A stretch of DNA of 64,000 nucleotides from positions 47,446,042-47,510,041 of the forward strand of contig CM060734.1 of assembly GCA_030704615.1 (NCBI GenBank). Reading direction: 5' to 3'. Made by a program: the position numbers and the translations under genes. The notes beneath the pieces were generated by a model, which searched no databases, was not told the origin of the DNA, and saw nothing but the letters and a program-made list of their open reading frames with translations. Shown piece by piece: positions 1 to 10,849 of this stretch. Position 1 is the first letter of the stretch, and every line of letters starts with the position of its first letter. The stretch comes from Takakia lepidozioides (Eukaryota > Streptophyta > Takakiopsida > Takakiales > Takakiaceae).

Positions 1-2305
1 CAGTATCCACTGTGGAACTCATTTGAACTTTGTAAGGGTCTTGTTCTACCCCCAGACGGTGGAAGGAGCCCAATGAATTTGTAGTAGATGTACATGGTAA
101 CTGAAATGTACAAGATAAATGGGGATGGTTGTTCCAAAACTGTTGCATTCTGTAAGGAAGGCCAGGTGTCAAAGCTATCAGCTCTGACTTCTATGCAGTG
201 AGAGTCGAGGGAGGAGGTTGGGGATTTCAGGTTTTGGCAAACTAATTAAATGCTCCTTAGCACTTGAAACACACTGGACAGCTTGGATTCAACAATAGCT
301 TGCTAGTTGTAGTGGATTGGCTTACATTTGGTACCTAACCTCTTGTTGTGAGGACTCAATGATCCTGCTTGAAACTCCTTCAATGGTTACTGAAACTCAT
401 TGTAGTGTATGTCCTGACGAGAGTCATATAGCTGGAGGTATTTTAAGAGAAGATAGCAAAGAAGGACTTTTTTTAGAAGAGTGAGAGCAAGAGAGGCAGA
501 GAGAAGGGAAGAGAGTATATTTATGGCGGCAAGCAAAGCCCAAATTACTATATCGCTCTATTGTGTGATGGTGAGCCCAATCAGAAAGAGTTTTGTGCTG
601 TTGAGATGCCTTTCAGGTGGCAGGGGAATTGCGGATGCCCGTACAGGGAGTTGAAGTTTATGCCTTCTTTGAATCATTGACAAATTTCGAAAACTTCAGT
701 GGCATGTGCCGAAACCGGCATAGTTTCTTCAAAAGGGTAGGCAGGGGTATAATTTATGGGGCAGGAATCAAAATGGGAAATCTTCGCACTGAGTACGTGA
801 TAGATTGCAATGAGAATGAAGGTTCTTTGAAGGTTTGTTTTGGTGAACGTTTTTAATTTTCCTATCGACATTTGTTTCAGGTTAAGGTGCTGTCTTTTGA
901 GATTATTGTGACAGCTTTCTAGTCTCTAGAGGTATGTTGTATGTCTCAAATGGTGCTGTGAAGTGATGGTCTGGCCTTGTCTCTACGTTTCATGCTATTT
1001 GGTGACAACAGTAGTCAGATTGATAGAAAGTTTCAAAAACTTCATATCCTCTATGCTTTCTTCAGTCTTCTCGCTGAGCATGGTTGTTGTTCATGTATAA
1101 AATAAGGACTTTTCAATTAAAGCCTCCAACCAAAAACTGTTTGCTAATAGCAATGGAGTGGAAGTTGCTTAAGATGTTCTGTCTGTTGACTTCATTCTTT
1201 TTCTCTCGTGGTGCTTTTTGGCTTGTGCTGCCATCAATAATCGATGATGTGGAAGAAGCCACATGCATTGTGAGATAAACTTGGAAAGGTACAAAGTGAA
1301 AGTGATCAATGTGGCCTCTTCCATTCCACACATTGTTGGTGGCATAGGCCTTGCTCAAATGCTCCCAGCTTGGTAGGCGCTCACCTTGCATACTACTGTT
1401 ATGCTAGTTGTCAAGAGTTAGGGATGGAATTGGATTGTTTTACCATGAGAGAGATGTATACCACTCCAGCGACACTCGCATCCACATTATCCACGCTTTC
1501 GCGATAGTTGAAATGTAGCAAATAGAATGCCTGTAACAAATACATAAAAATATTCTATAGGTTGTGTACCTTAGACTCTACTCATGTAAATTTGACTGCT
1601 TCAAGAAAAATATACCTGTCAAGTTTGAATGGAGGGGGAAAAAAGTGCCTTGAGTTAGAAGGGGTATCTGCAAAAGATGGGCATGGAAAGCACAACTACT
1701 ACTTAATTGTCAGATTGACAGCGACTTATATATTTAATATTTCTGTAAGTCGGCACATACTTGCAAAAATATCCAAATGATGACTTTTCTTCATACTATG
1801 TTGGCAAGACTTATGAAAATACTTTAAGATTTATATGTATCTACACTTACCAAATATTCCATTGGAGCATTTACACAATCCACAAGTCTGCCCAAACATT
1901 TCAGAATCTGGAAGTTGACGTGGACATCGCAATTTTTCCCTGGATACAAAATCCGTATGATGACACTTGACATTTGTGAAGAAATCCTTGGAACTAGGGT
2001 GAAGAAAGTTACCTTTATAAATGTTAAACTACCATCAATGTTAAGAAAATTTTACTCCCCTACTTGTGACACTAGCAAATGTTAAGTGTTACTTGTTAAC
2101 AAATGTTTACTCCCCTCTTCATGGATTTGCCTTTAATAAATGTTAAGTGCACCATAAACGCTACAAGATATGCTGGACTTGTAATATTTTGACTTAACTC
2201 TATAAGACTCCCTAAATAGCCTCATCAAAAAATATATCTTGCTACAATGGATGCTATTTACTATTTAGACCTACCTATTTTTTTGAGATACATTTTTAAG
2301 AAATA

Positions 2306-2362
2306 TTGGACCGGCTACAGTTGGTCATCCATAATGGGATGACCAATTAAATCCGGTCTCCA
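2306..2362. repeat. Short fold-back (MITE-like hairpin)
   Basis: A perfect 10-bp inverted repeat (TTGGTCATCC at 2321-2330, GGATGACCAA at 2337-2346) surrounds a 6-nt loop. The homology continues outward imperfectly: TTGGACCGG on the left pairs with CCGGTCTCCAA on the right. The size and shape suit a degenerate miniature inverted-repeat element or a structured intergenic hairpin. No target-site duplication was established. Confidence 0.5.
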
Positions 2363-3582
2363 AGTGTGTAATCAAAGTGTTATAAATAGGTAGGATTCAA
2401 AATACACGCCGTAAGCCAAAAATTCGTTACCACCCAACTTCATATACACACACTTTAGGTTAGATATTAATGGGGTTTTATCTTGCATCATCCATGTTCA
2501 ATCGTGGTTGCTAATGACACACGCTTGTTTTCATCCAACTTAAAAGCCATCCTCCTTAAACATTCGTCATCATGTTTAATGTGTTTAGAACCTGTTTAAT
2601 ATGTTCAAGACCAATTAAACGAAGCACAAGCCTACACCGACCTTCCATTAACCCTCACTATACTACACTAACACATAAGCTAATATGAGAGTCTCTCATG
2701 GTAGTTCTAAAATGTAATGGGAGCTAGCTTGAGATACACTCCGTAATTAAGCGCCATCCTAAAACATAACCAAAGGATCAGAAGCTAATCGTAAAGTAAT
2801 ACAATTGTGACTAAAAAATAATAAGATCTATGTTTCGCTATACTTTGCATCAGATGTTTTGTAAAGTATATAGTATTGAGATCGTGCCTCCAACTGCTCA
2901 TGTAAAAGAAGTGGATGCTATTTCTTTAAAATAATAATAATAAAAATAATAAAAATCATCGGATGTTGTTATCCGGATAATACTAGCCGGTTATTGCGTT
3001 CACTGGACATAAACAAGGTGGGTCATAGTCATGAGCTGGTCCTGCCTCTACTCATCACGTTCTGAAGGGGCATGCCTATTCATAACTTCATATCTTATGA
3101 TGCATTCCCATTTTCTAAGATTTGAATGGACACTTGCATTTTCTGCATTATGGACAATAGAAAATCTCCTAAGAGCCGCACTCCTCTATCATGTTCTACC
3201 CTAATAATTGTAACTATTTTTTCATTAATATTTAATACATTAGATTTGAAGTTTGGGTTATCTTATTTTATTAAAATAATTTTGGATTTGTTTGATAAGG
3301 GGATACTGAACCACCAGGGTCGTCTTGACATAAACTTCATTTGTCCATAACCGTATAGGGTTAAATTTTGTATTTGTTGCCAACCGGCAGGCTATCAGAA
3401 ACGGAAAAGCTCCAAAACCCGGAAATTGGAGGATGTGAATACAAAGTTAAAGTTAAACATCCATAACCGGCTGATATTAAAAAAGTCAAATAACCGCACA
3501 ACACTGATTAACATTCACCTTAAAAGTCAATGTGATTGTGGGTACCCACAATCATGTGATCCATAAACTTAAAGGCAGTCCT

Positions 3583-3680
3583 TTCTCTGTAAATTCACTG
3601 GACGTTAAAGAATCTTTATCTTATCTTTATCTCTGTAAATTCACTGGACATTAAAGAAACTTTATCTTTATCTTATCTCA
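3583..3680. repeat. Two-copy tandem repeat of about 50 bp
   Basis: The block CTCTGTAAATTCACTGGAC followed by TTAAAGAA and TTTATCTTATC occurs twice in direct succession with few differences. A shorter piece of it (CACTGGACATAAA) also occurs near 3001. It is non-coding. Confidence 0.7.
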
Positions 3681-4332
3681 AATGCCTTGACTTATAACTT
3701 TACCATGAACTAGGAAGAATCTTCTTGCCGGGAATTCCTCCCTAGCAACAGATTTCCCCTGCTTCCCTTCTCGCATGGTCCACCTCATCAAGCATCTAAC
3801 TATACGTCTCTCAAGTTCACTCCTACATGGTCCATTTTATTTTATTTTATTTTATTTTAAAGAAAGGGGACAGAAGCCCTGTTGATGAAATTAAATAAGA
3901 AGGAGCTACACAAGGGTGGAAAAAATAACCACCCGGGGGGGCCGTGAGGCTTACTGAGGGGGAACATCCCCGGAACCATATCGAACATGCTAAGAAAGGA
4001 GCAAATAAACCCGAAGAGATGACTTTGAGAAGGAAGGTTTGAGGGAGTGGTGAGGGGGGCCGAGAGAGATGCGGTAGGGGTGGGGGGATTAGAAGCAAGG
4101 ATTCACTGATGGGAAGAAGACAAAGTCAGGAAAAAGCAATGTGCTAAGTCTTTAAAAAGACTTGAAACCAGCAAGGGATGCGTGGGGATGGTGGAAGTCG
4201 ATTTGAGGGTGATGCAACTCGGAACCATCGCAGAGACGACTGCAGATGCCAGACTTCTAGAACTGTAGCTGCGCGCGGAATTTGGGGGCTCTAGCACGTT
4301 TATGGCACCAGTTGCAATCTCCCTCATCACCT

Positions 4333-5533
4333 TCACCAGGGGACTTCCCATTGAGAAGGGATGGAATGTTGCCACGTGAATTTAGAGTTGGAAAAACCGG
4401 CGCCGAGCATTTTGCTTTTGCCCCAGGTGTCATGGAAGTCTTGAAGCAATTTCCTCCCTCGTTGCTCCGAATTTCTGGAAACAGCTGCACAGACAGTTAA
4501 CCAAGCCTTCCGCCCCTCAGTCAACAGATCTTGGTAAGTATTGAATAATACCAATCTGCCCCTGGGGGGTTTTCCCTCATAAACCCAAGCACATCTTGTT
4601 TTCCATAAGTTCCACAAGGTAAGCGCTCTAAGAGCAGCCCAAACCGGGCAGATAGTTTGCACTTGACCTACGGTGAAATTCAGAAGCAACAGAGAAGGTG
4701 GGGGGGGAGAGGGGAAGCTATTCCACCGGGAGTAGAAACCAAGAACCAAGTGCCAGACTCTAACAGCCAGATTGCAAAACACCAGGCAGTGTTCAATGGA
4801 TTTGGGAGAAGAACCACACAGAGAGCAGTTACGGTTGTCTTCATGGGTTTGTTCTCTGACTGGAAGAATTCTATGCGCAATTTTCCATAGAAAACCGGAT
4901 AGCCTGGCTGGTCTGTCTTTTCTCCAGATGTCTCTCCAGATTTTGTCCCATCCTTGGTGGTCTAGCAGCGGGATGCCCCATTTTGCTTTCCACTTGAATT
5001 CAAACGAACCGGGGGGGGGGGGGGGTTAATTGGGAGTATCCCTTTTTCACGGAGTACGCAAAGAAAGGGGTCTTTTTCTTATCCATCCATCTCCATTCTC
5101 CGGGATCGAATTGCAGGTCTACCAGTGGGCAGCTCAAAAACCAAGTGAGGTTTTCTTGTCTCGCCCATTGGGTCTCCATACCTTGCGGGGGCAGCGGGTT
5201 TGGGTTGCCCAGATTATCCAGAACTCTGATGTGAGGGAGGTCAGCTTTATCTCCTTCCATTCTTCCTTGATACTGCAGAAGACCATCTCCATCTGCAGAA
5301 AAACCCAGACCTGTTGCTCTAACACCTTGGCAGGCTGTGACCAGCATGACCGGGGTCTGAATCTGTTGACTGGTGGCCATCCAAGTGGGTATTTTTATGA
5401 CCAATGCATCAGCGAGGAGAGGTTCCATGTACTGAGGCACATTTGCCAAAATGGTGTCCCAGGTTTTAGCTCTTTTGTGCCCAACCATGGTGGCGACTTG
5501 CGCCCTGGATAAGAATTGATGATGACAGCGCAT
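4333..5533 (-). pseudogene. LINE ORF2 C-terminal part (zf-RVT), disrupted
   Basis: Minus-strand fragments encode the end of the LINE polyprotein. The 5000-5533 part has the W-x-W-x-K-Kx-PFFAYSVKKGY pattern that normally follows the reverse transcriptase in plant LINEs. Further downstream (about 4770-4850) the translated words IEHCLVFCNLAVRVWH recall the zf-RVT zinc-binding region with its spaced Cys and His residues. The segment 4333-4782 continues with LWKTRCAWVYEGKPP. Frames are broken between these pieces. Recognition rests on the pattern and on its position behind the reverse transcriptase. Confidence 0.75.
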
Positions 5534-5750
5534 GTTTGATATGTGCGCGAATCCTGTCTGCTCCCAAAAAGCCCATTGCGGGGCCTACGAAAGAAGAATG
5601 TCTGAATCCATGTTATAATTAGCAAAAACAGGCTGTCTCAAACACTCCTGGTGAGTCAGAGGCATTCGCTACGTGAGATTGCCTATCATGCCATGCCAGG
5701 CCCTCCATACGGACTGCGATGGTTTGGAGCCCAAGGAAACAGCTTTGTTT

Positions 5751-7345
5751 TTACCTTGAACAATCCATCTCAAGGATTGAGTCCAGAGGCTTGATGATGT
5801 GGGGATCGACCCATGAGGTAGGGTTGTATGAGCTTGTTCCATGGAGTGTTTCTATGCTTGATGGCTCTTGGGACCCACTTTGCCAACAGTGCCTTAAACT
5901 GCGCTGAGGGGTCAATGATACCAAGTCCACCTTTTTTTTTCTTTTGGCACAACTGGTCCCATGAGAGCAAAGCCCTTCTTGATGGGGCCGCAGAAGTAGC
6001 TCCCCATATGAATTACGAATGAGCGCCTTAATTTCTTTGACCATGTCCTCATCTGGGTCCCAAACTGCCTTAGAAAACCACATTGATGCCACCAAAACCT
6101 GGTTAGCAACTAAAGCTCTACCCACAATGGAGAGCATTGCAGCACTCCAGAACGTCAGGTTTTTTTTTAGCCTAGCAAGCACATCCTTGAAGCGGTCATG
6201 ATTTGACATGTTCAGACCTATTTGATGGCCCAGCAGCTTGTGCGTTCGGCCCTCTTGCAGCCACCCAAGACAATGGTTTGTCGTTGCCTCATTATGCAGC
6301 TTGGACAAAATGCCCATTGATTTTTTCCAATTGACCTTGAGCCCTGTAGCCAAGCAGAAGGTGTGGAGAATTTGAAGTGCCTTGTCAACGTTGGCCTTAG
6401 TGGAGTTGTCCAGCAATAGAGTAGTGTCATCTGCATACATCGAGAGTTTCAGCATCTCCGGGGTCGGTGTGGGCAAGTGAAGGCCAATGATGTCTTGCCT
6501 GTAGTGCAACATGTGACCCAGCGAGTCCGCCGCTATGAGGAAGAGGAAGGGTGCCAGGGGGCAACCCTGCCGCACTGACTCTGCTAACATGATAACAACC
6601 ATAATTGCACAACTAATTCGAGAAATCTGTCTCGTATCCAAAAGCTGATTTCTCCATAGCCCCTTCCAGAAAGGTCCAATCAATGGAGTCAAAGGCCTTT
6701 TCAAAATCAAGCATTAAGAAGGCCAGCGGCTGGCTGTTTATTTCTGCTCTGTGGAGGGCCTCGTGGGCCAGCAAGATGTTGTCTAAGATCATGCGATCTT
6801 TGAGAAAGCCAGTATGCTCCTTCCTAATAATTTTCGGCAGGAGAGGCTGCAACCTCAAGGCCAGGGTCTTTGCGATAATCTTGTAAGTTGAGTTTAGCAA
6901 AGTGATTGGCCAGTAGTTGGCCATATCTTCTCTATCTCCTTTCTTAAAGACTAGAATAATGAGACCTTCCGCCATCTGCGAGGGCATTATCTGTTTTACC
7001 ATAATATCATTAGCCATAAGGAGGAAGTCCTCCCCAATTGTATGCCATAATGCTTTGAAAAGTTCAATTGGGAGACCATCCAATCCTGGCGACTTTTGTG
7101 ATGCCAAAGAGTTGACCGCCTGCCCCAATTCATACACTGACAGGGGGGCTACCAGGCCAGGTTTGATTTGTCCAGTTGATAGATCGAGCAGGGGATGTGG
7201 TGCAACAAAGCCGCAGTTGCATCTTGTTCTGCTGCAAGGCATCTCGCCTTTGAAACAAAGCTTGAAAATATGTGGCTGCCACTTCTGCCATGATTTTTGG
7301 CTTATCTACCAAACGTCCATCTGCATCTCGCAAAGCTGGGACCAT
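5751..7345 (-). pseudogene. LINE ORF2 reverse transcriptase, frameshifted
   Basis: Two overlapping minus frames (6613-7242 and 5751-6710) together give a non-LTR reverse transcriptase. Visible family motifs are SPGLDGLPIELFK, the fingers motif with LIILVFKKGD, the NYWPITLLNSTYKIIAK block, the GFLKDR block and MLDFEKAFDSIDW with the first catalytic aspartate. Then come RQGCPLAPFLF and the catalytic SMYADDTTLLL box (YADD). The YADD box is intact, but the frame breaks at about 6610-6710, so the domain is not translated as one piece. It joins the endonuclease upstream through another frame break. Confidence 0.92.
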
Positions 7346-7783
7346 TGTGGCAGCTCGCTGCTGCGCAGCCTTATCTATTCATTTTTTCCCCTTTAAGGCT
7401 CCAATTGACTCCAGCTTTGACTCTGGAGAATTGCTCCTTGGCATGTAACAACGTGGAGAGATTCCTCTTGGCATCTTTGCAAGCAATTATGGTGTGCGCT
7501 CCCTCCAGACCCGACTGCAGCTTGAACTGGCAGACTTCCAAGCACTTAGTCAGAGCCTTTTGCCTTCTCGTACTGTCCTTTTGCCTTTTCCCTTGCCATG
7601 ACTCTACAAAGGTCTCTTAAAAGTTCTATCTTCGCCAAGAATCTGGCAGTGGGAGAGACAAGTTGTGTGGTTGCCGATTACCAGGCATTCTGAAGGGTCT
7701 GTACGACGATGGGGTCCTACAATATGCTTGGGTTTAGCTTGAAAAACCCTTGCCTCTCACCCTGGACCCCGGGATGTTGAGCA

Positions 7784-8531
7784 TCAGTGCACCATGGCAT
7801 GGTCAAACTCCGGGAGGATAGGCTGCAGCGGTACACTGGTTGACCAAGACTTTAGAGTGTATGAGCAATAAAGTCTGTCCAACCGAGCCTGGCATAGGTG
7901 AGGGGGGTCCCTGGTGTTCGACCAAGTGAATTTCAATTCCCCCTGGCTTGGAGACGAAGCGTCGAGCAGCCCCACTAGCAAGCACAAGGCATCCCAGGTG
8001 TTCTTTTCTGTCATAGAGAGACCATTCACCAATCTCCCAAGCCTGTCTCTTTTTTCCTCCACCATATTGAAGTCACCGCCTACCAGCCAGTGCTGGAGAT
8101 GATGTCGCTGCTGCATGTTATATCTGATCTGGTTCCATAGGTCTATCCTGTCTTCCTCCCCATTTGGAGCATAGATGTTTAGAAAACCCACTTCCCCCAT
8201 TGATTGACCTATGTTCAAGACAAGAAATTGCACTTTGCCTTGCAACCAGATCTCATGGGAGACAATGGATTGTTGTAAGGAAGGGGAAGCAAGGATGGCT
8301 GTGCCCCCTCTGCAATCCGAGATGGTGGGATTCAAGAAGGCTGTGACCGCTGGCCAAATGGAGGCACCAAAGGAATTAATTTTTTGTTGATTTAATTTAT
8401 GTTCTTGCAGAAAGATAATATTGGAACCACGTAACAGAGTGGAAGGCCCAGGCTCCGACCCTTGCCCTTTTGGGGGCAGAGTGGTCAGAGCCAAGACCTC
8501 GCACATTCCAGGAGACAAGAGACAGATTCAT
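7784..8531 (-). pseudogene. LINE ORF2 APE-type endonuclease, frameshifted
   Basis: ORF2 starts at an ATG ending at 8531 with MNLSLVSWNVRGLGS, the usual beginning of plant LINE endonucleases. A frameshift moves the rest into the 7784-8518 frame. That frame shows the catalytic landmarks of the exonuclease-endonuclease-phosphatase fold: IIFLQEHKL (metal-binding Glu), LNIYAPNGEE, VGGDFNMV (Asp/Asn), TWSN, ARLDRLY and FDHAMV (Asp-His). In an active element this domain nicks the target for priming reverse transcription. Confidence 0.9.
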
Positions 8532-8549
8532 GTGGGTGTGACTATCAGG

Positions 8550-10778
8550 CCCACGCTCTTTGCGTGACTTGATGGCCATTGTCGGAGGAAGAAATACTTT
8601 GAACGCTTGTCGGCTGGTGGCGGGTTGGAGAACCACTTAAACCCTTGTGGAGGATTGATCAAAACACGGAGCTGACAGGTGAACACAATCGTTGTCTTTT
8701 TTCGTTTGTAGTTGTTTTGAAAAGGTACGAAGTGGGTCCCTCCGTCTCTAAGAACTGAGAACATGTCTGCAGGGATGTCCCAGGCTAGAGCTTTTGAAAG
8801 GTGGGAGAGGGATTTGTGGGGAGGATGGAAGGCCTGCTGAGTTCCACCAGGCTGGCACGATTTTCTGCTTATGAACACTGTCCAGCAGCAAAGTCCATAC
8901 CCGTTTACAGTCTGAGTGGTCAAGCACATAAAAGAAGAGGGGGGAGCACGCAGTAGAGATGCTCACCTGTGGAGGTGAGTCCACGTGCTGCTGCATTTGA
9001 GGATGTATTGAAGTGATTTGTGTTTGCCAGCACCAATTGCGTGTTGAGATTTGGCTCCTGCTGGGGTTGCCCTGATTCCGTCTGAGGATGTAGCAGCTGG
9101 TAATGCTCATCTACCAGCTTGGAACCTACCTCCATTATTTTTGTGCCTCTTGCCCATTCAGTGGGGTCTTTGACTTTGCAAGACAAGTAGTGCTTACTCA
9201 CCCAAATCCATGAGTTATGAGCCCCAGAGGTATCCAAGCCCCTACCAAAAATAACAGGCATGACATGAACAACAACAAGATCTGGAAGAGAGGCAAAATT
9301 TTCAACCATTATGCCAATGTGGATAGATTCAGGTTCAGTTTTGGAAAGAAGTCCTTGAGAATGTTTTGCGTGAGGGTCAATGCAAACTCTCTTTCTTTCC
9401 CGATGCCGAACTGAAGAGCCAGGGCTTCCGAAACCCATGCAGACTGGAATCCTTGCTTTTCACTTGGCAGGAAGAAACTGGTGTAATCATCAACAAAATT
9501 GTAGAGCAGGGGGGTGACATATATTGCCGCCTTTTCTCTATGAAAAGAGGAGCGTGGTTCCCACCCTGGCAGGGGGCTGAGCTTGAAAGAATGCAGCTCC
9601 AAAATCGTTATTGCCACGCTGGTAGAGTCTAGCTGCTGCATATCAGAGACTGAGAAAGGGAAGGAACCCCAAGCCTCCATGATGCGCACTGGGAAGAAGC
9701 CCGACCCCGTTGGTTTAATGGGGGACTCCACTTCAATACGGAGCCTCTTTTCCTTTTCTTGGAATGAAGCATGTCAACCATTGCTTGATCATCTGAATTT
9801 CTTTGAGCTTCTTTCTCCTACTGCGTTTGATTGGCCTTGGAGGTATCAATTGGCTGGGAGGAGCCCTCCTCCTTTCTTGTGAACTTGATGGTTGGGTAGT
9901 CTGCCTTGATATGCCCTTCAGCATTGCAGTGGTAACAAATCACCGAGGGAACCTCCTCTTTCACTGCTACTACAATGTAAGAGTCATCCAGGGTGGGGAG
10001 TTTGATAGAGGTGCCAATGGCTGCGTTTTCAGGCATGAGCACAATGATCTTGGGGATGCCAATGTCCTTAGTAACCTGAGAATGTACGACTTCAATATCT
10101 ACACTGAGAATCTTGTCCTGAGCTGGCTCCAGAACGTTGATTGCCCCTATGAATGAGCCAAAGCTGGCACCTATCTCTGGGAGCGAAGTCAGATACGTGG
10201 GAGGTAGGAAGGGGATGGCAATGACTCTCGGCTTCCACAAGATGCCTTTCTTATATCCCCAATCCTGGGTCCAAGGAAAAATGTGGACTTTGGAGGCGGA
10301 AGTCTGCGTGTTGAAGCGCAGAGCCTTTTCTACATCTGCTGGCGAGCTGAAGATGATAGCGTAGAAGCCTTTCCCCATTGAAAGGCTAAAGTGTTGTGCC
10401 AATCCACCAGCAGTTCCTAGGTGCTCGATAATCTTAGTACGAATTGATTTTCTCGTCCGCGGCTTTCCAGGGAAGTACAAGAGGATGCTTGTCTTTGTTA
10501 GCTTTTGCACTTGAGCTTGCAGCTTAGCTTTGTTCAAGTTTATGACAGGCTGCTCCTTGTCTTCTTGCACGTGTCCTCCCATGCGTTCTCAGTCAACAAC
10601 GGTGAGGGCGGGGGGGGGCAGTGGTTGAGGGGCCCTTTCCCAGAATGGAGGCAGCTTCGACTTGCAGCATGGAGGATTACCTGGTCCAAATCTGATTTTT
10701 GGCTTTCGCTGCTGGAGACGAGCCGCCTGATACTCCACCACGTCTCGTCTTTCTGGAGCCACGACCTCTGGAATCCAT
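8550..10778 (-). pseudogene. LINE ORF1 (gag-like, DUF4283 and zinc knuckle), disrupted
   Basis: A basic start (MDSRGRGSRKTRRGG, ATG ending at 10778) is followed, after an in-frame stop just before 10582, by a 254-codon frame at 9818-10582. That frame has a DUF4283-like RNA-binding part and a zinc knuckle reading CYHCNAEGHIKADYP. The expected CX2CX4HX4C pattern is present except that the last Cys is Tyr. Frames at 9309-9731, 8920-9438 and 8528-8929 probably hold the rest of the ORF1 tail; I do not recognise a domain there. ORF1 proteins bind the element RNA. Confidence 0.75.
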
Positions 10779-10849
10779 GGGACAGAACTGCGATCAGCAG
10801 GCGTTTCAGGAAGACGACAGGCGCGAGAAGCAAGAGCGGGAATAAGAAT

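Larger units (their letters stand above)
1..3835. other. Intergenic, AT-rich, no gene recognised
   Basis: No gene is recognised here. Open frames are short (at most 92 codons), overlap on both strands and match no family I know. The 617-856 frame (+) looks somewhat protein-like but has no supporting splice structure. From about 1980 the DNA becomes clearly AT-rich and carries short internal repeats, including recurring AAATGTTA-type words at 2015-2150, a hairpin at 2306-2362 and a tandem repeat at 3583-3680. A distant exon of an off-window gene cannot be excluded. Confidence 0.6.
3836..10830 (-). mobile_element. LINE (non-LTR retrotransposon), near full-length, decayed
   Basis: This is a minus-strand non-LTR retrotransposon. 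Its 3' end is a (TAAAA)n-type tail, read on + as repeated TTTTA at 3836-3859. In 5' to 3' order it carries an ORF1 with a DUF4283-like N-terminal part and a zinc knuckle, then an ORF2 with an APE-type endonuclease, a reverse transcriptase and a zf-RVT C-terminal domain. This order is typical of plant L1-type LINEs. The frame changes several times within ORF2 (for example near 8450-8520, 7250-7780 and 6610-6710), and ORF1 has an internal stop, so this copy cannot be autonomous. The exact 5' end is uncertain, and no target-site duplication was identified. A long G run at 5011-5025 lies inside it. Confidence 0.9.

Noticed and set aside
1084-1391. Overlapping frames of 64 and 92 codons near 1100-1400
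   Set aside because: Both strands are open at once, and neither matches a known protein or has splice signals linking it to other exons.
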